Positions 9,956 through 19,415 of a DNA stretch of 44,236 nucleotides are shown in pieces (position 1 is the stretch's first letter; each line of letters starts with the position of its first letter). Under the pieces are notes generated by a model. The model was not told where the DNA came from, made no database searches, and saw nothing but the letters and a program-made list of their open reading frames with translations. The stretch spans positions 1 through 44,236 of the forward strand of contig CAIVLG010000076.1 in assembly GCA_903906695.1 (NCBI GenBank), in the 5' to 3' direction. Source of the DNA: an uncultured beta proteobacterium (lineage in GTDB: Bacteria; Pseudomonadota; Gammaproteobacteria; Burkholderiales; Burkholderiaceae_C). The position numbers and the translations under genes were made by a program.

Positions 9956-10915
9956 TTATTTGATGAAACTGGCGTCGATCATCGCGGCCAGATCGTCCGG
10001 CGCTTTGCGGATCACGCCGCCTTCGATCAGGATCGGAACCGAGTCCTTCATGAATTGCATGAGTTCGCCCGAGAAGAACTTCTGGTTCGCGGCCCGATCC
10101 TGCCAGCGCAGGTAGACGGCCGATTTGGCAAACTGCTCGCCGCTTTGCTTGACGCCCGAGCCCATCAGTTCGTTGGCTTTGGTGGGGTCGGTCTTGATCA
10201 TGTCGAGCGCGTCGAAGTAGGCGTCGGTCAGAGCTTTGGCGGCCTTGGGATTGGCCTTGAGCCAGCTCGGGGCGCAGCCCACCGTGTCCATCACCATCGG
10301 GTAGTCGAGCGTGGTCGCCAGAATCTTGCCCGCCTGCGGATTGCTGCGTACGGTGGACAGGTAGGGCTCATAGGTCATGGCGGCGTCGTTCTGACCGGCG
10401 ACAAAGGCCTGGGCTGCCGGTTGCGGCTCCAACGACACGGTCTTGACGTCCTTCAGGCTCATGCCGTTCTTGCTGAGCATCCACACCAGACCGAAGTAGG
10501 GCGAGGTTCCGGGTGAACTCACGCCGATGGTTTTGCCCTTGAGGTCGGCGAAGGTCTTGACGTCGTTGCGCACCGCCAGGCCATCAGCACCGTAGGACTT
10601 GTCCATCTGGAAAATCTGCACGATCGGCACGCCGTTGGCGTTCCAGGCGACATGCGTTTCCACGGTGGTGGCGGCGCACTGGATGGAACCGGCGGCCAGG
10701 GCCAGATGGCGATCCTTCTGCGGAATCATCTTGAGATCAACCTCCAGGCCGTGTTTCTTGAAAAGACCCGCCTTGTCGGCCAGCGTCAGGGGCGCAAAGC
10801 CGGTCCAGCCCGACATGCCCAGTGCCACCTTGATGTCTTCGGCGGTTGCGGGCGCGATCATTCCCGCACCCATGGCAAGCACCAATGCTGCCTTCTTGAA
10901 AGTTGTCATGCCCAT
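9956..10915 (-). CDS. ABC transporter substrate-binding protein, NMT1/TauA type
   Basis: Periplasmic binding protein that leads the hut operon. It has a Sec signal peptide (FKKAALVLAMGAGMIAPATA, cleavage before EDIKVALG) and an NMT1/TauA-like fold, with TLADKAGLFKKHGLEVDLKM near the mature N-terminus and DLKGKTIGVSSPGTSPYFG in the middle. The frame opens at 10,939, but the ATG at 10,915 has GGAG about seven bases upstream; an ATG at 10,909 is also possible. The start at 10,915 gives 319 residues. The ligand cannot be read from the sequence. Placement before hutC and hutH suggests histidine, urocanate or a related imidazole. Confidence 0.9.
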   Translation of the reverse strand: MGMTTFKKAALVLAMGAGMIAPATAEDIKVALGMSGWTGFAPLTLADKAGLFKKHGLEVDLKMIPQKDRHLALAAGSIQCAATTVETHVAWNANGVPIVQIFQMDKSYGADGLAVRNDVKTFADLKGKTIGVSSPGTSPYFGLVWMLSKNGMSLKDVKTVSLEPQPAAQAFVAGQNDAAMTYEPYLSTVRSNPQAGKILATTLDYPMVMDTVGCAPSWLKANPKAAKALTDAYFDALDMIKTDPTKANELMGSGVKQSGEQFAKSAVYLRWQDRAANQKFFSGELMQFMKDSVPILIEGGVIRKAPDDLAAMIDASFIK

Positions 10916-10984
10916 TACGTACTCCAGTTTGTTGAACAAGTGAAATGACCCAGCGTTCCCGCACAGAGATGTCCGGAAGTCTCA

Positions 10985-11020
10985 ATTATGTGTTCTTGTA
11001 TGATCCTGTATATACAGGAT
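10985..11020 (-). promoter_or_regulatory. Candidate hut promoter with HutC operator
   Basis: Bases 11,003-11,020 form a perfect 18-bp palindrome (ATCCTGTAT/ATACAGGAT). Its core TGTATATACA fits the HutC-subfamily operator rule yGTMTAKACr exactly. On the minus strand a candidate -35 TATACA (11,012-11,007) lies inside the palindrome and, 16 bp on, a candidate -10 CATAAT (10,990-10,985). A repressor bound here would block the promoter of the transporter-hutCHU operon. The palindrome is seen directly; the promoter boxes are moderate matches and HutC binding is inference. Confidence 0.75.
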
Positions 11021-11065
11021 AACCCTAATTATTTGATTGGGGCGGGATCCTTAAGCATCAAATCC

Positions 11066-11935
11066 TCAGCTCTTGCGCCCGCCGCGCCAGCTGTCCACGC
11101 TGTACAGCGCCAAAGCAATCCAGATCAGATAGAAGCCGATGGCGCGTGCCGGCTCAAATGCTTCGCCATACAGCCACACGCCCAACAGCAACTGCAGGCT
11201 GGGCGAAATGTATTGCAGGATGCCCAGTGTTGCCAACGGGATGCGCCGGGCGCCAGCGCCAAACAGCAGCAAGGGGATTGCCGTCAGCGGCCCGGCCAGC
11301 AAGAGCCAGCCAATCGTCACCGCATCACCCTGCACCAGCGCACCCTGGCCATGCCATGCCCACCACGCCAGCAGCCCCAGGGCCATCGGCGACAACATCA
11401 GGGTCTCCAGCGTCAGACCTTCGAGCGCGCCAAGCTTTGCCAGCTTGCGCAGCAGCCCGTAGATGCCAAAACTGATCGCCAGCAGCAGAGCCACCCAGGG
11501 CAGTCGACCCGCCTGCAGCGTGAGCCACAGCACGCCTGCTGCCGCAAGCGCAACCGCCAGCCACTGCCCGAGACGGGGACGCTCCTTCAAAAACGCAAAC
11601 CCGAATGCCACATTGACCAGCGGCAAGATGAAGTAGCCCAAACTGGCATCGAGCACATGGGCGTTTTGAATAGCCCACACGTACACCGACCAGTTGACCG
11701 ACAAGAGCAAGGCTGACACGGCGAACGCCACCAGCACCCGGGGCTGGCGCCCGACCTCGCGCAGCCAGGCCCAGCGCCTGAGCACGAGCAGCACACACAG
11801 CAGGAAGACCAGCGACCAAACCATGCGATGCATCACGACCTCAAACGCGTTGACGTTGGAAAGCTGCTTGAAGAAGACCGGGAGAAAGCCCCAGGCGGTG
11901 TAAGCCAGTACGGCGTAAAGCACACCCGAATTCAT
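11066..11935 (-). CDS. rarD: RarD family EamA/DMT permease
   Basis: Ten-helix inner-membrane transporter of the drug/metabolite superfamily, RarD subgroup; substrate generally unknown. The opening SGVLYAVLAYTAWGFLPVFF, the element HRMVWSLVFL, then NWSVYVWAIQNAHVLDASLG and LQYISPSLQLLLGVWLYGE are RarD hallmarks. The ATG at 11,935 is preferred over a TTG at 11,938, giving 289 residues. It ends about 150 bp upstream of the first hut gene on the same strand, with no clear terminator between, so read-through into hut is possible. Divergent from the small membrane protein gene at 12,028. Confidence 0.92.
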   Translation of the reverse strand: MNSGVLYAVLAYTAWGFLPVFFKQLSNVNAFEVVMHRMVWSLVFLLCVLLVLRRWAWLREVGRQPRVLVAFAVSALLLSVNWSVYVWAIQNAHVLDASLGYFILPLVNVAFGFAFLKERPRLGQWLAVALAAAGVLWLTLQAGRLPWVALLLAISFGIYGLLRKLAKLGALEGLTLETLMLSPMALGLLAWWAWHGQGALVQGDAVTIGWLLLAGPLTAIPLLLFGAGARRIPLATLGILQYISPSLQLLLGVWLYGEAFEPARAIGFYLIWIALALYSVDSWRGGRKS

Positions 11936-12027
11936 CAATGGGACCGGTTTGTTTGCAATCGTCGGATGTTACCGAATATAGCGGGTAGACTTGGATTCAT
12001 CAGAAAGACAGCAGAAGGATTGGTTTC

Positions 12028-12276
12028 ATGAAAGGCATGTTGGGTCTGGTAGGCCTGCTACTGACCTTGGTCATCGTGGGTTTCCTGGTCAAGAAGCAAC
12101 TGGCTGCATCGCAGCAAATCGCGCCTGCTCTGCAAGTTCCCATCACCACGGGTGTACAAAGTTCGCCTGCAGCTCCTGCCACGGTCGGTGAGCAGTCGCG
12201 GCAGATTCAACAGCAGGTCAAGCAGGCGGTGGAGGGTGCATTGCAGCAGCCCCGCACGGTTGCCGACGAGAAGTAG
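12028..12276 (+). CDS. Small single-pass membrane protein, unknown function
   Basis: An 82-residue protein with AGAAGGA about seven bases before the ATG. Residues 1-21 (KGMLGLVGLLLTLVIVGFLV) are one hydrophobic segment followed by KKQ, so the N-terminus anchors it in the membrane. The rest is polar and rich in Gln, Ala and Pro, with a predicted short helix (QSRQIQQQVKQAVEGAL). Similar short proteins are, to my recollection, common and uncharacterised in Comamonadaceae. Good ribosome-binding site and coherent composition support a real gene; no function can be given. Confidence 0.75.
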   Translation: MKGMLGLVGLLLTLVIVGFLVKKQLAASQQIAPALQVPITTGVQSSPAAPATVGEQSRQIQQQVKQAVEGALQQPRTVADEK

Positions 12277-12295
12277 GGTGTTGGTCGTTTTCTAG

Positions 12296-12556
12296 CCAGC
12301 TGGACACCAACGCGCAGCTGCACTCTATTACGCTGTACGCGATGGTTTCAAATACGACCCTTATCGTGTTGAGTTGACCGAACAAAGAATGGGCTCGAGT
12401 ACGGTGCTTGAATTGGGGGTTGGCTGGTGCGTGACCAAGGCAACGCTGCTGACTGCTGCATGTCGTGCAGTTGGCATCCCGTCTCGGTTGGGTTTTGCCG
12501 ATGTTCGCAATCATCTGTCAACGCAGCGCATGCGTCTCAAGGGAGACTGGCGCTGA
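12296..12556 (+). pseudogene. Transglutaminase-like protein fragment
   Basis: The frame after a TAG at 12,293 reads AALYYAVRDGFKYDPYRVEL and then VGWCVTKATLLTAACRAVGI, PSRLGFADVRNHLSTQRMR. This is the core of a bacterial transglutaminase-like domain, including the catalytic Cys (GWCVTKA) and the conserved ADVRNHLST, where the His belongs to the catalytic set. Family members are usually over 200 residues; here both the N-terminal part and everything after STQRMR (the remaining core with the final Asp) are missing, and the frame ends in LKGDWR. There is no proper start with a ribosome-binding site; the TTG at 12,374 is internal to the homology. A decayed gene squeezed between two intact neighbours. 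Confidence 0.7.
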
Positions 12557-12557
12557 C

Positions 12558-13022
12558 TCATGGCTTGGCGTGCGCGCTGCGCTTGTGCATCAAGGCCTGG
12601 CGCACACAGATGGCCACCACCTCCTGGTGCTGATTCACGGCCACGTGCTCGAATTCGACGATACCCGCTGTCGGTCGCGATTTGCTTTCACGCACCGACT
12701 TGACGCTGCTGCGCACACGGATGGTGTCGCCATGAAACAGGGGCTTTGGAAAGCGGACATCGCTCATGCCCAGATTGGCCACCGTGGTGCCCAGGGTGGT
12801 GTCGTTGACCGTCATGCCAATCATCAGGCCGAGCGTGAAGAGGCTGTTGACCAGCGGCTTTCCCCACTCGGTGCGGGAGGCGAAGTCGGCATCAATGTGC
12901 AGCGGCTGCACGTTGAGCGTGAGACAGGAGAACATGATGTTGTCCGACTCCGTGATGGTGCGGCCCCAGGGATGCTCAAACTCCTGGCCGACATGAAACT
13001 CCTCGAAATACAGACCTGCCAT
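12558..13022 (-). CDS. MaoC family acyl-CoA hydratase/dehydratase
   Basis: Single hot-dog-fold hydratase of 154 residues, likely acting on an enoyl- or mesaconyl-type CoA ester. The hydratase motif reads LTLNVQPLHIDADFA, so the Asp of the classical GDxNPLH motif is Asn, as in the mesaconyl-CoA-hydratase-like subgroup as I recall it. The opening YFEEFHVGQEFEHPWGRTIT and GMSDVRFPKPLFHGDTIRV are typical. It lies 12 bp downstream of the carboxylase alpha gene and is the last gene of the acyl-CoA operon. Substrate is not determinable from sequence alone. Confidence 0.88.
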   Translation of the reverse strand: MAGLYFEEFHVGQEFEHPWGRTITESDNIMFSCLTLNVQPLHIDADFASRTEWGKPLVNSLFTLGLMIGMTVNDTTLGTTVANLGMSDVRFPKPLFHGDTIRVRSSVKSVRESKSRPTAGIVEFEHVAVNQHQEVVAICVRQALMHKRSAHAKP

Positions 13023-13034
13023 GCCGGTCTCCTT

Positions 13035-15059
13035 TTACTGTGCGGCCGTGTCGACGGCCTGGGGTTCGAACTCAACCAGCAACTGGCCATGCGACACGAT
13101 GTCGCCAACCGTCACATGGACCTTTTGCACCAGTCCCGTGAGCGGGGCGGCAAGCGTGTGGTACAGCTTCATCGCTTCCAGTGTCAGCACCGGGTCGCCA
13201 GCAACGACACGCTGGCCGGCCTGCAACATGACCTCGGAAATGCAGCCCGGCAGCGTGGCCGACAAATGCGCCTCCCGGCTTTCGGCACTGCCTGCGTGCA
13301 GGCTATGTTCAAGCTCATGCTCGACATCCCAAACCATGCTGCGCCCTTGCGCCCAGCTGAACCAGCGCTGCTGTTCGCTGCGCCTGACGTGCACACTGAC
13401 CGTGTCCTGTCCTGTTTGCGTGAGACGCACCACGCATCCATCGGTCCCCAATTTCGCGGCGGCGCGCAGTCCGGGAGCGCCAAACAGTTCATAGCCACCA
13501 TCGGCGCTGAGCAGGCGAACGGCTTCGTTGTCCGACGCCGCAGAGACATCGCGCATTCGCAACTCGATACGCGCGCCGTGGCCAGCGGGCGCCGTCAGCC
13601 GCATGCCGCGCAGCGCACTCCAGACCGGCGCTGCCACCACCTGGCTCGCCGCCCAGGCCGCCGCGACGGCCAGCACATGCTGCCGACGGACATCCACCTC
13701 AGCATGCGGTCCATCCGGAAAATGCTGTTCCAGAAAGCGTGTCGTCAGAACCTCGTCGAACGCCGGCAGCCGCAGGATTTGCAACAGCAGCGCGCCATTG
13801 GTTCGCACGCCCTCGATACGCAGCTGTTCCAGACCGGCGCGCACGTGACCGATGGCTTGAGTGCGCGAATGGCCGAAGCCAATGACTTTGGCCAGCATCG
13901 AGTCGTAGTGGGGCGTGACCTCGCTCTGCGCGTGCAGCCCGCTGTCGATCCGGACTCCGGCCAGGCGCGCAGGTTCAGCGTAGCCCAAGAGCGGGCCCAG
14001 GCTGGCCCGGTAATCGTGTTCGGGTTCTTCTGCGTTGAGTCGGCACTCAATGGACCAGCCCTGACGCGTGATGGCGTCCTGCTTCATCGGCAAGGGTTCG
14101 CCGCACGCTGAGCGCAACTGCCACTCCACCAGGTCGATGCCGGTCGTCATCTCGGTCACCGCGTGCTCCACCTGCAGCCGGGTGTTGACCTCCAGAAAAT
14201 AGGGTCGATCACCCTGGTCGGCGTCGAGTACGAACTCTACCGTGCCGGCGTTGTCGTAATTCATGGCGCGCCCGATGCGCAAGGCGGATTCGTAGAGGCT
14301 GTTGGCAACCGCCGTTGGCAGATGGTTGGCCGGTGCTTCCTCAATCACTTTCTGGAAGCGGCGCTGGATCGAGCACTCGCGCTCGAACAGGTGCACCAGT
14401 CCGCCCAGACGGTCGCCCATGAGCTGCACTTCAAGGTGGCGCGGATTGACGATGTACTTCTCAAGCAGAACACGCTCGTCGCCGAACGAAGCCAGCGCCT
14501 CCCGGCGCGCCAGCGCCAGCAGGGTCAGAAAATCTGCCGCCCCGTTGACGCGGCGCATGCCTTTGCCGCCGCCGCCGCCGCTGGCCTTGATCAGCAACGG
14601 AAAGCCGATGCGCTGCGCTTCATCGAGCAGCCGCTGTGGCGACTGGTCGTCCTCGTCGTAGCCGGGCACACACAACACGCCGGCGGCGCGCGCCATGCGC
14701 TTGCTCTCGATCTTGGAGCCCATGGTGTTGATCGCACGCCGGTTCGGCCCGACGAACGTGATGCCATTGGCCTGGCAGGCATCGATCAGATCGAGCTTTT
14801 CCGACAGGAAGCCGTAGCCCGGGTGAATCGCCTGCGCGCCGCTGGCCAGCGCCGCCGCGATGATGCGGTCGGCACGCAGATAGGAGTCGCTGGCGCTGGC
14901 CTCGCCAATGGCGACCGAATAGTCGGCCTCTGCTACATGGCGACTGGTGACGTCGGCCGAGGAATGGACGGCGACCGTCTCAACGCCCAGGCGTCGGCAG
15001 CTGCGCATGATGCGGCAGGCGATCTCGCCGCGGTTGGCAATCAGCAATCGCTTGAACAT
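13035..15059 (-). CDS. Acyl-CoA carboxylase alpha subunit (biotin carboxylase + BCCP)
   Basis: Carboxylates biotin with bicarbonate and ATP and carries it to the beta subunit. Domains in order: biotin carboxylase N-domain (MFKRLLIANRGEIACRI), ATP-grasp (KASGGGGGKGMRRV), HLEVQLMGD and EVNTRLQVEHAVTEM of the active site, a linker/BT domain, and a C-terminal biotinyl domain with EAMK, where Lys631 would be biotinylated. The frame is open to 15,143, but the ATG at 15,059 starts the conserved fold and lies 4 bp after the beta-subunit stop, giving 674 residues. The size and partner fit the methylcrotonyl-/geranyl-CoA carboxylase group; propionyl- or acetyl-CoA cannot be ruled out. Confidence 0.93.
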   Translation of the reverse strand: MFKRLLIANRGEIACRIMRSCRRLGVETVAVHSSADVTSRHVAEADYSVAIGEASASDSYLRADRIIAAALASGAQAIHPGYGFLSEKLDLIDACQANGITFVGPNRRAINTMGSKIESKRMARAAGVLCVPGYDEDDQSPQRLLDEAQRIGFPLLIKASGGGGGKGMRRVNGAADFLTLLALARREALASFGDERVLLEKYIVNPRHLEVQLMGDRLGGLVHLFERECSIQRRFQKVIEEAPANHLPTAVANSLYESALRIGRAMNYDNAGTVEFVLDADQGDRPYFLEVNTRLQVEHAVTEMTTGIDLVEWQLRSACGEPLPMKQDAITRQGWSIECRLNAEEPEHDYRASLGPLLGYAEPARLAGVRIDSGLHAQSEVTPHYDSMLAKVIGFGHSRTQAIGHVRAGLEQLRIEGVRTNGALLLQILRLPAFDEVLTTRFLEQHFPDGPHAEVDVRRQHVLAVAAAWAASQVVAAPVWSALRGMRLTAPAGHGARIELRMRDVSAASDNEAVRLLSADGGYELFGAPGLRAAAKLGTDGCVVRLTQTGQDTVSVHVRRSEQQRWFSWAQGRSMVWDVEHELEHSLHAGSAESREAHLSATLPGCISEVMLQAGQRVVAGDPVLTLEAMKLYHTLAAPLTGLVQKVHVTVGDIVSHGQLLVEFEPQAVDTAAQ

Positions 15060-15063
15060 GGTG

Positions 15064-16658
<1,595 letters not shown>

Positions 16659-16662
<4 letters not shown>

Positions 16663-17333
16663 GCTTTTCCTTGCTTGACTGCTGGCCGGGAGCGGCGCGC
16701 AGCAGGTTTTGGGCACAGACCATTGGTAACCAGGTCGGCCAGCTCACCTGCCATGGCCGGTAGGCCGGATTTCTTCTGGTCGTACCACTCAGTGGTCCAA
16801 TTCATGGCGCCGAACAGAAAGAATACGGTGCGTTGCAAATCGGTGCCGCTACGGATTTCGCCGCGGCGCTGCAGCGCCGTCAGCAATCCCTGCCAATACT
16901 GCTCATAACTGCGGCGCAGCGATTTGTGGGATGCACGAACATCGGACGGAACCTGGCCGAAGATGCGGATGTTGGCCGACGTGAAGTCATGCGCATGCAG
17001 CAGGGCGCTTAAGTGCGCCTCGATGGCGCATTGCAGCGTGGCGCGCAGGTCGGCGTCGGGTGACAGTGCTTCGACCGCACAGCGAACCGTGTCAAACACG
17101 CGCTGCACGCCGATGTCGAGTACCTCGCTGACGATCTGGTCCTTGGAATCGAAGTGGTAGTACAGGCTGCCGGCCTTCATGTCGCAGGCGTCGGCGATGG
17201 CGCGCAGCGAGGTCGCGGCGTAACCCTCCTGGCGGAACAGGCGGGCGGCCGTGTCCAGGATGGCTTGGCGCGACGTCGCGCCGGTCGATTGTGTCGCCGC
17301 CCTGGTCGGCTTGCGCTTGGGGACGGTGCTCAC
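16659..17333 (-). CDS. TetR family transcriptional regulator of the acyl-CoA operon
   Basis: A 224-residue TetR repressor. The helix-turn-helix is at about residues 22-68 (ILDTAARLFRQEGYAATSLR, ADACDMKAGSLYYHFDSKDQ), followed by an all-helical ligand domain; the C-terminal tail is basic (ARRSRPAVKQGKA). It starts at GTG 17,333, six bases after the acyl-CoA dehydrogenase stop, and its stop overlaps the carboxylase beta start. It therefore sits within the operon it probably represses, through the palindrome at 18,518-18,539. The ligand is likely an acyl-CoA, by analogy with regulators of similar pathways. Confidence 0.88.
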
Positions 17334-17339
17334 GCCCGC

Positions 17340-18512
17340 TCAACCCATGCGTTTGGCAATTTCGTCAAGCATCACTTCGGTGGCGCCGCCGCCAATCGAC
17401 TGGATGCGCGCGTCACGCGTCATGCGCTCGATTGCTGTTTCCCGGATGTAGCCCATGCCACCGTGGAACTGCAGGCAGTCGTACATCACTTCGTTGACCA
17501 GTTCGCCGCACAGCGCTTTGAGCATGGAGGCTTGCGACACCACCATGTGCTGCTGCGCGTCGCGCCAGGCCGTGTTGTAGATCAGTGCCTTGGCGGCTTC
17601 AACACGGGCGCTCAACATCGCCAGGCGGTGCCGGATCGCCTGCTTGTCCCACAACGTGGCTCCGAAGGTCTTGCGCTGCGTGACCCAGTCCAGCGTCAGC
17701 TCGATCGCCTTGGACGCCTCGCCCATGGCCTGCGCCGCCAGCACGATGCGCTCGTTCTGCAGGTTTTTCACCAGAGCATAAAAGCCGCGGTTCTCCTGGC
17801 CCAGCAGGTTGCCCGAGGGAATGCGGCAGTTGTCGAACGTCAGTTCTGCCGTGTCGCTCGAGAGCCAGCCATGTTTCTTCAAAGGGCGCGCCACGGAGAA
17901 GCCGGGCGTATCCTTTTCCACAATGAACATCGAGATCTGGTGGTTGCGCCCGCTCTCGCCGGTCTTGGCCGCGACGAAGAAGATGTCGCCGTGTACGCCG
18001 TTGGTGATGAACATCTTGCTGCCGTTCAGCACCCAGTGATCGCCGTCGCGGCGCGCCGTGGCCCGCATCGACGCCAGGTCGGAGCCGGCATCGGGTTCGG
18101 TCATGGCCACCGCTGCAATGCGCCGCCCCGCCACGATGTCGGGCATCAGGCGGCGCTTCTGTTCGACGTTGCCGGCGTGGTGCAGGTGCGGCGCCGCCAT
18201 GTCGGTGTGCACCAGCACCGTCACCGCAAACCCACCAAAAGTGGAGCGCCCCAACTCTTCGGCCAGCACCACGGTGGACAGGGTGTCGAGCTCGCTGCCG
18301 CCGTAGTCGGATTCGAAGCGGATGCCCAGCAGACCGAGCTCACCCATCTGACGCAGCACGGCGCGCGGCACCATGCCCTGCTCCTCCCAGGCCTGGCCAT
18401 GTGGCGCGACCTCTTCTTCGATGAAGCGGCGCGTGGTCTGGCGCAGCATTTCGTGTTCAGTTGTGAAATAGGGGAAGCATTGGTGCAGCGGGGCAAGGGA
18501 TTTGGCGTTCAT
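17340..18512 (-). CDS. Acyl-CoA dehydrogenase
   Basis: FAD-dependent alpha,beta-dehydrogenation of an acyl-CoA, passing electrons to ETF. The 390-residue protein has the standard blocks AMTEPDAGSDLASMRATA and GSKMFITNGVHGDIFFVAAK, VQRKTFG-like TQRKTFGATLWDKQ, and the C-terminal FHGGMGYIRETAIERMTRDA, where the Glu sits at the position of the catalytic base in short-chain-type enzymes. It is the first gene of the operon with the carboxylase and hydratase; citronellyl-CoA or isovaleryl-CoA dehydrogenase-like substrates are plausible. The ATG at 18,512 lies five bases from the palindromic operator, with a weak AGG inside it. Confidence 0.92.
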   Translation of the reverse strand: MNAKSLAPLHQCFPYFTTEHEMLRQTTRRFIEEEVAPHGQAWEEQGMVPRAVLRQMGELGLLGIRFESDYGGSELDTLSTVVLAEELGRSTFGGFAVTVLVHTDMAAPHLHHAGNVEQKRRLMPDIVAGRRIAAVAMTEPDAGSDLASMRATARRDGDHWVLNGSKMFITNGVHGDIFFVAAKTGESGRNHQISMFIVEKDTPGFSVARPLKKHGWLSSDTAELTFDNCRIPSGNLLGQENRGFYALVKNLQNERIVLAAQAMGEASKAIELTLDWVTQRKTFGATLWDKQAIRHRLAMLSARVEAAKALIYNTAWRDAQQHMVVSQASMLKALCGELVNEVMYDCLQFHGGMGYIRETAIERMTRDARIQSIGGGATEVMLDEIAKRMG

Positions 18513-18517
18513 ATTGA

Positions 18518-18539
18518 CTACCTAACGTTTGTTAGATAG
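18518..18539 (-). promoter_or_regulatory. Candidate TetR operator before the acyl-CoA operon
   Basis: A 22-bp inverted repeat on the minus strand: CTATCTAAC, AAAC, GTTAGGTAG. The 9-bp arms match at eight positions. It ends five bases before the acyl-CoA dehydrogenase ATG and includes the only plausible Shine-Dalgarno (AGG), so a bound regulator would cover the 5' end of the transcript or the promoter. Assignment to the TetR protein encoded two genes downstream is inference. Confidence 0.65.
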
Positions 18540-18700
18540 ATGGTATCACACGGATCCGGTCATCGGTAGTTCGTCGAGCAGCTTGCATAGTGAACCCCGA
18601 AGGTCGAGCTTCAAGCGGGCACTTGACCGTGTTTTGGCGCTCGCTAGGGCTTCGTCAAAGCTGACGTTTTACGTTGCAAAAGTTCTTTTTCGAAGTAGGC

Positions 18701-18910
18701 CTACGCTGCCTGTGTTTGACTATGTTTGTCCTCCCACGAGGCACAACCATGCTCCGGTCGCGCGTTCGTGCGGGTGGCCTTGTGGCACCAAGCAACCAAG
18801 GTGTAATCAAGGTATTCGGCCAACCGAATGCGCGCCGAGCCACCAAAGTATCGGCAACGGTCGCAACTGGTTGACAGTTCAGAATCCACGACTGGTGTGA
18901 TGTTGTTCAT
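18701..18910 (-). CDS. Possible small Cys-rich protein (zinc-ribbon-like)
   Basis: A 69-residue frame starting at ATG 18,910, with alternative upstream starts to 18,952. It has the spacing CDRC, about 26 residues, AWCHK, about 14 residues, GCASWE, that is C-x2-C ... C ... C-x2-W, which resembles small metal-binding proteins common on phages and islands. There is no good ribosome-binding site. It lies in the otherwise gene-poor 18,540-19,287 stretch beside a tRNA-Ser gene, which is a common integration site. I do not recognise a named family. Other frames in this stretch look like noise. Confidence 0.4.
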   Translation of the reverse strand: MNNITPVVDSELSTSCDRCRYFGGSARIRLAEYLDYTLVAWCHKATRTNARPEHGCASWEDKHSQTQAA

Positions 18911-19195
18911 GCTACTGCTTTGAAAGCAAAGATATGGTGCTTCTAGGACCAAGGTTGACTATCTGATTCTCATGGTTGGAACAGCCCCCCTCACGCCTTG
19001 TGAAACATGGGCAGCGGACGATTGCGCTGTTCTTAATCACTAATACGTTTGCTACTCGAAAGACCGGACATCGGGCGTTTGAAATATTTTCTGACCCGTC
19101 TGATTCTCTGGACTCGCCACATCGGGAAAGGACGGAATTCAGCAAGGACGAAGATTCGGATTCAACCCAAGTAGCCCGACCTCCGTGCCGTACCG

Positions 19196-19243
19196 AAAAA
19201 AATCAGAAGCCCAAAGCGCAAAGCCCCGCGTGGTGCGGGGCTT
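19196..19243 (-). terminator. Rho-independent terminator after tRNA-Ser
   Basis: On the minus strand, AAGCCCCGC-ACCAC-GCGGGGCTT (19,243-19,221) is a perfect 9-bp stem with a 5-base loop. A run of seven T follows about 18 bases later (19,202-19,196), after a GGGCTT that can pair with the left arm as an alternative, longer stem. It sits 45 bp beyond the CCA end of tRNA-Ser and probably ends the tRNA transcript. Confidence 0.7.
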
Positions 19244-19287
19244 GGGCCAGCTTAGAATCGCGGTGAGCGAGTTCGAAGTTAAGTTCT

Positions 19288-19377
19288 TGGCGGAGAGATA
19301 GGGATTCGAACCCTAGATACGTTTGACCGTATACCGGATTTCGAGTCCGGCGCATTCGACCACTCTGCCATCTCTCC
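19288..19377 (-). tRNA. tRNA-Ser (anticodon CGA)
   Basis: A 90-nt gene including an encoded CCA. The acceptor stem GGAGAGA pairs with TCTCTCC, the D arm contains GCAGAGTGG, the anticodon stem-loop is CCGGA-CTCGAAA-TCCGG with CGA at 19,343-19,341 (decodes UCG), the long variable arm ATACGGTCAAACGTAT is diagnostic of serine tRNA, and the T arm is AGGGTTCGAATCCCT. It lies 38 bp after trpS on the same strand, so it may be processed from the trpS transcript. Confidence 0.97.
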
Positions 19378-19388
19378 AGTGTATCGGA

Positions 19389-19409
19389 CGGCTGCGATTG
19401 TAGCAGCCG
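19389..19409 (-). other. Perfect hairpin between trpS and tRNA-Ser
   Basis: CGGCTGC and GCAGCCG form a perfect 7-bp stem around TACAATC. There is no T run, so it is not a classical terminator. It may protect or mark the junction where the tRNA is cut from the trpS transcript. The loop also contains a -10-like TACAAT, but no -35 at proper spacing was found. Confidence 0.35.
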
Positions 19410-19415
19410 GACTTG

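Noticed and set aside
12465..14111. 548-residue plus-strand frame
   Set aside because: Runs opposite the MaoC and carboxylase genes, which have strong motifs; length comes from high GC.
17154..18539. 461-residue plus-strand frame
   Set aside because: Antisense to acyl-CoA dehydrogenase; composition is that of a shadow.
18912..19145. 77-residue minus-strand frame in the tRNA-Ser spacer
   Set aside because: No ribosome-binding site, no recognisable motif, and odd composition; not supported as a gene.
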